Shown here: piece after piece, positions 58,494 through 64,000 of the stretch
Numbering within the stretch: position 1 is the first letter of the stretch
Layout: each line of letters opens with the position of its first letter
NCBI RefSeq assembly: GCF_052065355.1
Contig: NZ_JBQHUF010000005.1
Coordinates: 159,593-223,592 of the forward strand
Direction of reading: 5' to 3'
Length of the DNA: 64,000 nt
Source of the DNA: Flavonifractor sp052065355
Lineage (GTDB): Bacteria > Bacillota > Clostridia > Oscillospirales > Oscillospiraceae
Program-made: the position numbers and the translations under genes
The notes under the pieces: model-generated
Database searches by the model: none
What the model saw: the letters and a program-made list of their open reading frames with translations, nothing else
Told to the model about the DNA's origin: nothing

Positions 58494-60204
58494 TTTCCTC
58501 TTTCATCAGCTCATTCAGCGGGATGAAGCCCAGCCCATCGTACTGGATGTGAATGTGCTGCACACGCTTCCCGCTGGATTTGTCCGGTGCGTCCACATAG
58601 ATGGCGGACACCAGTTCCCGCAGAGCGTAGCCGTCCAGCTCGTCGATTCCCACATACTTGTGCGCCGTCTGAATGAACTTCTCAACGTTTTCGTTCTGTC
58701 GTTCCTGTACTTCAATTTCCTGCCGCAAGGTGACGCACTCGTTCTCCAACTGCTTCTGCTCCGTTTCATAGGTCAGGCTCAGCATATCGAAGCGGTCATC
58801 ACTCAGCCGCCCGCTGGCGTTGTCCTCGTAAATCCTGATGAACAGCCGTTTCAGTTCAGCAATGCGGTTTTCGTTCCGTTCCAGCCGTTTCCTGCGGATG
58901 CGGATCTGCTCACTGCTTTCCAGCCGGAGTTGTTCCTCCATCACTGTACGGAAATGTGCCTCATGCCGCAGAATGTAGCCCGTCACAGCCTGGATGTGTT
59001 TCAGGACTATGTGGCTGAGTACGGTTTCCCGGATGTAATGAGTACCGCACTTGTCCTTGTGCTTCCAATGGAGAGAACAGTCAAAGAACGCGCCCTCCAG
59101 TCGGTAATTGTTGGTCGCCCCGTAATATAGCTTCTCACCGCAGTCGGCACAGTACACCAGCCCGGAAAAGATGCTGCTTCGGCCTGCACGGGTCTTGCGA
59201 TGCCGCTGCTGGCGCACCTGCTGTACCTTCTCAAACACGGCTTCCTCGATGATGGCCTCATGTGTATTGGGGAAGATGGCTTGCTTCTCAAGGGGATTGT
59301 CCCGCTGCTTCTTGTCCCAGATGGAGTTGGTATAGGTCTTGAAGTTCACCGTACAGCCCGTGTACTCCCGCCGTTCCAGAATCGCCACAACGGTACTGCT
59401 GTGCCAGTCGCAGGGGTCCTCCGGTTTCTTGTTTGGGGTCTTGATTCCCTGCAAGGCCCTGTATGCGCTGGGCGTTAGCACCTTGTCCGCTTTCAGTTGG
59501 TTGGCGATCTGCATGGGACCACGGCCCTCCATACACTGGTCGAAGATGCGTTTCACCACATCAGCGGCTACCGGGTCAACCACCCAGCAGCGGGGGTTCT
59601 CCGGGTCTTTTACATAGCCATAGGGTACATTGGTGGTCAGGGGTACGCCTCGCTCACCCTTGGCTTTCTGGACGGCTCTGATCTTGCGGCTGGTGTCCCG
59701 GGCATAGAACTCGTTGAACCAGTTTTTGATGCCCGCAAAATCGTTGTCCACACGGTTAGGGTCAATGGTGTCGTAGTTGTCGTTGATGGCGATGAAACGA
59801 ACACCGTTCTGCGGAAAGGTGAAGTTGGTGTAAAGCCCGGTCAGCGCGGAGTTGCGGCCCAGTCTGGAAAGGTCTTTGGTGATCGCCACGGCCACCCGTC
59901 CCGCCTCGATTTCGGCCAGCATGGCCTGAAAGCCGGGACGGTCGTAGGTCACACCGCTTACACCGTCATCCACGAAAAAGGTTGGGTTGGGGAAGTGATG
60001 CTCCCTGGCATACTGCAAAAGCATGGCCTTCTGATTTTCAATGGACAGGGATTCGCCAGCCCGGTCATCCTCCTGAGACAGTCGGCAATAAAGGGCGGTC
60101 ATTTTATCTGTTGCTCCGTACATTTCTGTATCCTCCTTTGGTGGAGCAACTGTCAGTACAGGATTGGTTGGCTCTATTGTACCAAGATTCTGGTTGTTTG
60201 TCAT
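58486..60204 (-). CDS. TnpX-type large serine recombinase of the second element
   Basis: This is a 572-aa protein. The resolvase domain has the nucleophile serine in ALYCRLSQEDDRAGESLSIE and DLSRLGRNSALTGLYTNFTF. Recombinase and zinc-ribbon domains follow (VPYGYVKDPENPRCWVVDPV, YCADCGEKLYYGATNNYRL) and then a coiled coil. It excises and integrates Tn4451/Tn5397-like elements via a circular form. The first ATG overlaps the TGA of the TnpW-like gene (ATGA), so coupling favours it, though internal starts nearer MTALYCRLS are possible. Confidence 0.93.
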   Translation of the reverse strand: MTNNQNLGTIEPTNPVLTVAPPKEDTEMYGATDKMTALYCRLSQEDDRAGESLSIENQKAMLLQYAREHHFPNPTFFVDDGVSGVTYDRPGFQAMLAEIEAGRVAVAITKDLSRLGRNSALTGLYTNFTFPQNGVRFIAINDNYDTIDPNRVDNDFAGIKNWFNEFYARDTSRKIRAVQKAKGERGVPLTTNVPYGYVKDPENPRCWVVDPVAADVVKRIFDQCMEGRGPMQIANQLKADKVLTPSAYRALQGIKTPNKKPEDPCDWHSSTVVAILERREYTGCTVNFKTYTNSIWDKKQRDNPLEKQAIFPNTHEAIIEEAVFEKVQQVRQQRHRKTRAGRSSIFSGLVYCADCGEKLYYGATNNYRLEGAFFDCSLHWKHKDKCGTHYIRETVLSHIVLKHIQAVTGYILRHEAHFRTVMEEQLRLESSEQIRIRRKRLERNENRIAELKRLFIRIYEDNASGRLSDDRFDMLSLTYETEQKQLENECVTLRQEIEVQERQNENVEKFIQTAHKYVGIDELDGYALRELVSAIYVDAPDKSSGKRVQHIHIQYDGLGFIPLNELMKEETA

Positions 60205-60494
60205 TCTGAATCCTCCATCTTTTCTGCAAACTTTCTGGATGTGATGCGTTCCAGCTTGCGGACAAAGTTTTCTGTCCCCTCATAGCTGCCTGTGACAACA
60301 TAGGTCGTGCTGTGGATGACCTCGGTGACGGTCAATTCGGGAATCCAGAAAGCGGAGAGATTCTTCACATGGATATGGCCGTCCTCGCCCCAGAAGAATC
60401 TGCGCTCGGTTTTTTCAGACGGCAGAGACTCCGGCTCGGAGAAATAATATCCCTCCGGGTCGAGTTGGTGTTCAAATTTCGATTTCTCTTCCAT
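60201..60494 (-). CDS. TnpW-like transposon protein
   Basis: This 97-aa protein starts MEEKSKFEHQLDPEGYYFSE. Its C-terminal ~45 residues (VIHSTTYVVTGSYEGTENFV, RKLERIT) match the short TnpW-type domain that often accompanies TnpX recombinases. Its exact role is unknown. It overlaps the recombinase gene by four bases and follows the relaxase gene by 26 bases. Confidence 0.7.
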   Translation of the reverse strand: MEEKSKFEHQLDPEGYYFSEPESLPSEKTERRFFWGEDGHIHVKNLSAFWIPELTVTEVIHSTTYVVTGSYEGTENFVRKLERITSRKFAEKMEDSE

Positions 60495-60520
60495 AAGTAC
60501 CTCCTGATTTTCTGTAAGAA

Positions 60521-61975
60521 TTAGTGTTCGATTTCCTGCTTTTTCTGCCGCACAGCGGCGTTCTGGCGCTCCTGCTCATGTTGCACTTCATAGATGTTGT
60601 AATGGATGCCCCAGAGCTTTTTCATGTCCGCATACAACGGTGTAAGCTCCGTCTGCAAATCCCTGTACTCTGTTTCCAGACGGGCCTTTTCCTCACGCCA
60701 TGCGGCAGCAGGCAGCTTATCGTCCACCACTTGTCTTTTCAACTTGCGCTCAGCCATGTAGAACAGGCGAAGCGTATCGTCGTGTTCTGCCTTGTACTTC
60801 TGGCGGGATTTCTCAAAGCGGATGGTTTTCAGCTTGTCCGCAACGGGTTTTCCGTCCTCGTAGTAGTCCGCCATGCGAAGCAGCTCGTCCAGTTCCTTGA
60901 TGCGGGCCTGCTTCCCGGATGCCGACTTTTTCAGCGTGTCGATTTTGTCCTGCATGGTATGCAGAGCTGCGTCCAGATCGTCAGCGTTATAGAGCTGTTT
61001 TGCTTTCAGAAAACTGACGGCTTGTGAAAATTTTTTCAGATTGGCAATCTTGGCCTTGCTGCTGTATGCGCCCTTATTGCGGTTGTCATAGTAGACGGAC
61101 AGAAGCTCCACCAGTGCAGGCGGCTGGGGCTTGGGAAGCTCGGTTTTGACAGCTTTCAGCCAGTCGATCAGAGCAGCAATTTTCTGTTTCGCCTCTCGGA
61201 GCATGGCGTTGGTTTTCCTGATCCAGCGGTTGAGATCGCCCTTGTCGGTGCGGATGCCCTTGGCCTCCATCGCCCGGACAGTCGGCCCCTCATGCTGGGT
61301 GGGTATCTGCTCCACACCCTGCCGATCGAAGCTGCGGTGGTCGATGCGGCAATTCAAACCTTTCTCGGCAAACTTGGCGTTGCAAAGTTCAGCCCATGCT
61401 TGCCGCCAATGTTCCAACGTTTCCGGGCTGCCCCAGTCTGTGGTGGGCACAGCGTTGAAAACATAGTTCCCGGCCTCATCCCGGATACGCTCACCCTGTT
61501 CGTCCAGCACATATTCCCGCCGCTGCTTGTTGCCCCATTTTCCGTCCGGCTCGATAGGACGGATGGGACACATGACATGAAAATGCGGATTCCGGATACC
61601 GCCGTCCTCCTTGTCGGGAGAGTGAACAGCGAAGTCCACCACCATGCCCCGGCTCACAAAATTGTCCAACAAAAATTGCCTTGCAAGGGCGATGTTCTCC
61701 TCCATGGAAAACTCGTTCTGCAAGGCGATATCAAAACTGTATGCAAGCTGGGCTTTCTTTCCACGTTCCACTTTCTCCACGGCGTTCCAGAGCGTTTCCC
61801 GGTCAGAGAAAGAGGGTGGGGCTTGGGACGTCAAAAGGATTTCCGAACAGATCACGCCGCCCTTGCGGGTGTAGTCGCTGTTCTCACCGTAATATTCGCT
61901 GTGCAGCTTTTCGCCGGAGCGATAGGCGGCAGCAGCCACGGCAGACTGTCCGGCGCTGCGCTTGATCTGGATCAC
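60521..61975 (-). CDS. MobA/MobL-family relaxase
   Basis: This 484-aa protein has an N-terminal relaxase domain with AAAAYRSGEKL (catalytic tyrosine region) and the metal-binding PHFHVM motif (IRNPHFHVMCPIRPIEPDGK). A long coiled-coil C-terminal half follows. It nicks oriT and leads strand transfer. The usual family start MALFHFHVxQIKRS is present in frame, but the codon at the Met position is ATC (61994-61996). The first normal start is the GTG in place of the Val, seven residues later, so the protein may lack part of its first strand. Confidence 0.9.
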   Translation of the reverse strand: MIQIKRSAGQSAVAAAAYRSGEKLHSEYYGENSDYTRKGGVICSEILLTSQAPPSFSDRETLWNAVEKVERGKKAQLAYSFDIALQNEFSMEENIALARQFLLDNFVSRGMVVDFAVHSPDKEDGGIRNPHFHVMCPIRPIEPDGKWGNKQRREYVLDEQGERIRDEAGNYVFNAVPTTDWGSPETLEHWRQAWAELCNAKFAEKGLNCRIDHRSFDRQGVEQIPTQHEGPTVRAMEAKGIRTDKGDLNRWIRKTNAMLREAKQKIAALIDWLKAVKTELPKPQPPALVELLSVYYDNRNKGAYSSKAKIANLKKFSQAVSFLKAKQLYNADDLDAALHTMQDKIDTLKKSASGKQARIKELDELLRMADYYEDGKPVADKLKTIRFEKSRQKYKAEHDDTLRLFYMAERKLKRQVVDDKLPAAAWREEKARLETEYRDLQTELTPLYADMKKLWGIHYNIYEVQHEQERQNAAVRQKKQEIEH

Positions 61976-61998
61976 ATGAAAATGGAATAATGCGATGA

Positions 61999-62316
61999 TT
62001 AGAACCTCCCTTCGTATTCAGCACGATTGTGTTCGTTGACGGCCTCCATGAGCAAACCCTTGACCTCCGGCAAGGCGAGGGCTTTTTCCGCAAAGGCGTA
62101 AAACTCGGTTTCAGTCAAAACCTTTGTTAGTGATGCGATGCTTTCAATGGCTGCGCCACGGGTGATAAGCCTGTGCGCCCGTTTCCGGCGGTCACCCTTT
62201 TCATAGTAGACGGCACGGTTTTCAAGCTGCTGCTGTTTGTGTTGGAGTTGGGCAAGCTGACGCTCATTGGCGGTAATCTCGGCCTTCAGTTCCGGGATGG
62301 TTTTCTGTTTCGGCAT
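61999..62316 (-). CDS. DUF3847 mobilisation-accessory protein
   Basis: This 105-aa protein starts MPKQKTIPELKAEITANERQ. A coiled coil (about residues 10-40) is followed by the DUF3847 signature YEKGDRRKRAHRLITRGAAIE. Such proteins lie next to MobA/MobL relaxases and probably help bind oriT DNA; that function is inferred. Its last codons contain the GGGAGG that would serve the relaxase start. Confidence 0.85.
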   Translation of the reverse strand: MPKQKTIPELKAEITANERQLAQLQHKQQQLENRAVYYEKGDRRKRAHRLITRGAAIESIASLTKVLTETEFYAFAEKALALPEVKGLLMEAVNEHNRAEYEGRF

Positions 62317-62357
62317 AGCACATGACCTCCTTTTTGATGGGATGGATGGGATGAAAA

Positions 62358-62620
62358 AGACCGCCTACATTTTCAGTAGACGGTCTGGCTGAGGGTATGG
62401 GATTTTCAGACTTTGCGGCGGGGACAGTTTGCGTCAGCAGATTGTTTCCGCTGCAAAGAGCGCTGGGATAGCTGCGTAAGCAGCGCAAGGGAGGCACTCC
62501 CTTGTTCGGAACGAAGTGACGCAAAACAGCCCGGACATTCAGGTGTCCGGGCTGTTCGCTCCGCAGGACGCACAATACAGGGTTTACCCTGTATAGAAGT
62601 GCGCCATTCCGCTGGAATGG
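62358..62620. promoter_or_regulatory. oriT-like cluster of inverted repeats
   Basis: No convincing gene is seen between 62317 and 62635. There are four hairpins: AGACCGCCTAC/GTAGACGGTCT (62358-62386), AACAGCCCGGACA/TGTCCGGGCTGTT (62525-62556), ATACAGGGT/ACCCTGTAT (62575-62594) and CCATTCC/GGAATGG (62604-62620). The position beside the mobilisation genes suggests an origin of transfer plus terminators. The nick site cannot be assigned. Confidence 0.5.
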
Positions 62621-62635
62621 ATTTTTACTTTGAGA

Positions 62636-64000
62636 TCAGTTCTCGTAGCGAGTCCAATCGGGATCCTGCTTCATGCTGATCCAGGTCTCGTAGTTACCGG
62701 CCTTGTGCTTGTAGTTGTGGGAGTTAGTTGCCTCCTGCACCGCCAGATAGAACCAGTCGCCGGGGTTGCAGTCCGGCCAGACGTTCATGTCGGGCAGCAG
62801 GTCGCTTGCATCCTCCGGGATACGGTTCAGCACACGGTTGATCATGGTCATGGCCTGGGCACGGGTGATGCAGTCATTGGGACGGAAGGTGCCGTCCTCA
62901 AAGCCCTTGATCCAGCCCAGCTCGGCAGCACGCTCAATGTAGCTCTGCGCCCAATGACCCTTGATGTCGGAGAACGTCTGGGTGCCGCTGCTCTTGCCGG
63001 TATCGAACCGGGCGCAGATGGCGGCGAACTCGGCGCGGGTGATGGACGCGCTGGGATCGAAAGCAGTGCTGCTGCGTCCCTGTACGATGCCCAGACCCGC
63101 CATAGTGGAGATGGCGGTATTGGCCCAGTAATTATCCGCCGCATCCGCAAAGGTGTTGCTGGTGCGTAGATTGCCGTCACGCACTTCATCCTTCAAAAGT
63201 CTGAAGAAAATGGTAGCGGTCTCAGCACGTGTGATCAGGGCGTTGGGGTGGACACAGCCATCCTGATAGCCGATGACATAGGCGAAATGGTCATCGCCAT
63301 TGAGCAGGTCAGGTGTGGAGCCGCGGTAGTTCCGAACCGTCTCAGCGTCCTTTTCGGCCTTGCTCCTGCTGGTAGTCAGATCGCTCTTTTCGATGCTCAC
63401 TTCATCGCTGTTCACGACATATCCTTCAGGAGCAGTCAACTCCTGATAGTAGAGATCGCTCTTAGCATTGATCTTCCGGTAGTAGCTTTCATTAACCCGG
63501 AACATTGCGATACCGCTGCGGTTGGAAGTGGCGGTCGCGATCTGTTTACCGTCCAGATACAGTCCAAACTTGGCGCCGTTGAGCGCATGGCTGTCCTGTG
63601 CGTCGATCTTCTCAATGGCAAAATAGTAATAGGTCGTGGAGGAACCACCACCGCCACTTCCGCTGGAATTTTCGCTCCACTGTGCAACATAGGTAGCGTT
63701 CTCAGTCACGGTCTCTTCGACTTCAGGTTCCCAGCCAGTGAACTGATAGCCCTCACGGGTGGGAGTACCGTTGAAAGCGGGAGTCGCAGTGCCGGACTTG
63801 AGATTTCTGGTGACCTGATCGGCAAAGATTTCTTCGCCGTCCACGCCATCGGTATAGGTCACGGTGAAGGTTTCGGCAGGAGTCTCCTCCCACTGTGCAA
63901 CATAGGTAGCGTTCTCAGTCACGGTCTCTTCGACTTCAGGTTCCCAGCCAGTGAACTGATAGCCCTCACGGGTGGGAGTACCGTTGAAAGCGGGAGTCGC
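62636..64000 (-). CDS. SLH-anchored repeat surface protein (partial, 5' end outside window)
   Basis: The frame is open to the right window edge. The visible C-terminal 454 residues contain: a Listeria-Bacteroides-type (InlB B-like) repeat of 71 aa (YQFTGWEPEVEETVTENATY); a SpaA-like prealbumin domain (FAIEKIDAQDSHALNGAKFG, then YYQELTAPEGYVVNSDEVSI); and three S-layer homology domains (ITRAETATIFFRLL, ITRAEFAAICARF, ITRAQAMTMINRVL). The SLH modules would hold it on cell-wall polymers. It is cargo of the mobile element and may mediate adhesion. Confidence 0.88.
   Translation of the reverse strand, partial: ATPAFNGTPTREGYQFTGWEPEVEETVTENATYVAQWEETPAETFTVTYTDGVDGEEIFADQVTRNLKSGTATPAFNGTPTREGYQFTGWEPEVEETVTENATYVAQWSENSSGSGGGGSSTTYYYFAIEKIDAQDSHALNGAKFGLYLDGKQIATATSNRSGIAMFRVNESYYRKINAKSDLYYQELTAPEGYVVNSDEVSIEKSDLTTSRSKAEKDAETVRNYRGSTPDLLNGDDHFAYVIGYQDGCVHPNALITRAETATIFFRLLKDEVRDGNLRTSNTFADAADNYWANTAISTMAGLGIVQGRSSTAFDPSASITRAEFAAICARFDTGKSSGTQTFSDIKGHWAQSYIERAAELGWIKGFEDGTFRPNDCITRAQAMTMINRVLNRIPEDASDLLPDMNVWPDCNPGDWFYLAVQEATNSHNYKHKAGNYETWISMKQDPDWTRYEN
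63677..64000 (-). repeat. 213-bp coding tandem repeat
   Basis: The 111 bases at 63890-64000 are identical to 63677-63787, a period of 213 bp (71 codons). More copies probably lie beyond the window. Confidence 0.9.

Larger units (their letters stand above)
58486..64000. mobile_element. Second mobilizable element, Tn4451-like (partial)
   Basis: Modules in order (minus strand): surface-protein cargo, oriT-like palindromes, DUF3847 protein, MobA/MobL relaxase, TnpW-like protein, TnpX-like serine recombinase. There are no conjugation pilus genes, so it would be mobilised by another element. It extends past the right window edge. Confidence 0.85.

Noticed and set aside
62264..62575. 103-codon minus-strand frame in the oriT-like region
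   Set aside because: It runs through several palindromes and overlaps the DUF3847 start, and has no ribosome-binding site. It is probably non-coding.

Overview
The window comes from a GC-rich, spore-forming member of the Clostridia. Gene content and style (split str operon, FtsEX with EnvC-like hydrolases, SleB-type hydrolase, BspA/SLH surface proteins, Tn4451-like mobilizable elements) fit the gut Oscillospiraceae, near Flavonifractor, Lawsonibacter or Pseudoflavonifractor. That placement is inferred; no 16S gene is present.

Layout. 1-8.3 kb (minus strand): plsX (cut by the window edge), trmFO, topA, dprA, an rRNA methyltransferase, and the K+ uptake pair ktrA/ktrB. 8.4-10.5 kb: greA-lysS behind a near-perfect sigma-A promoter. 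10.5-14.3 kb: a conserved hypothetical gene, an alkaline phosphatase lipoprotein and a YibE/F membrane protein. 14.3-21.2 kb: a MerR-RDD fusion regulator with a MerR-type promoter, then the division/cell-wall operon ftsE-ftsX-M23-M23-ctpA. 21.2-26.7 kb: a PucR-type regulator, a pseudouridine synthase, a DUF4830 protein, MscS and a PlsC-like acyltransferase. 26.7-31.9 kb: the str operon (rplGB-rpsL-rpsG-fusA-tuf) with its own promoter, ending in an unusual 100-bp triplication of the tuf tail. 32.1-40.1 kb: a SleB-type hydrolase, tRNA-Ser(GGA) and a 2238-aa BspA-LRR/RCC1 surface protein. 40.4-42.7 kb: a 28-codon gene with its own promoter and terminator, then three membrane proteins. 42.7-47.2 kb: an ECF sigma factor/membrane protein/ABC exporter operon.

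The most notable structure spans 47.4-53.3 kb. A conserved clostridial Cys-rich gene is split by a 5.07-kb element that carries a large serine recombinase, a DnaB-like helicase and a replication-type winged-helix protein. Joining the halves at a 2-bp GA core restores the reading frame and the family motif YDSCKDKDCIEDLR, giving a 278-aa protein. The element ends form a near-perfect dyad around the same GA. This is the architecture of a skin-like intervening element that rebuilds a host gene by precise excision. The host gene is preceded by a mother-cell-sigma-like -10 (CATAGAAT).

53.3-58.4 kb: a SLOG-family protein, an FMN riboswitch controlling ribU, a MATE exporter and a Na/Pi cotransporter. 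From about 58.4 kb to the window end lies a second, Tn4451-like mobilizable element (serine recombinase, TnpW-like protein, MobA/MobL relaxase, DUF3847 protein, oriT-like palindromes). It carries an SLH-anchored, repeat-bearing surface protein that runs off the window.
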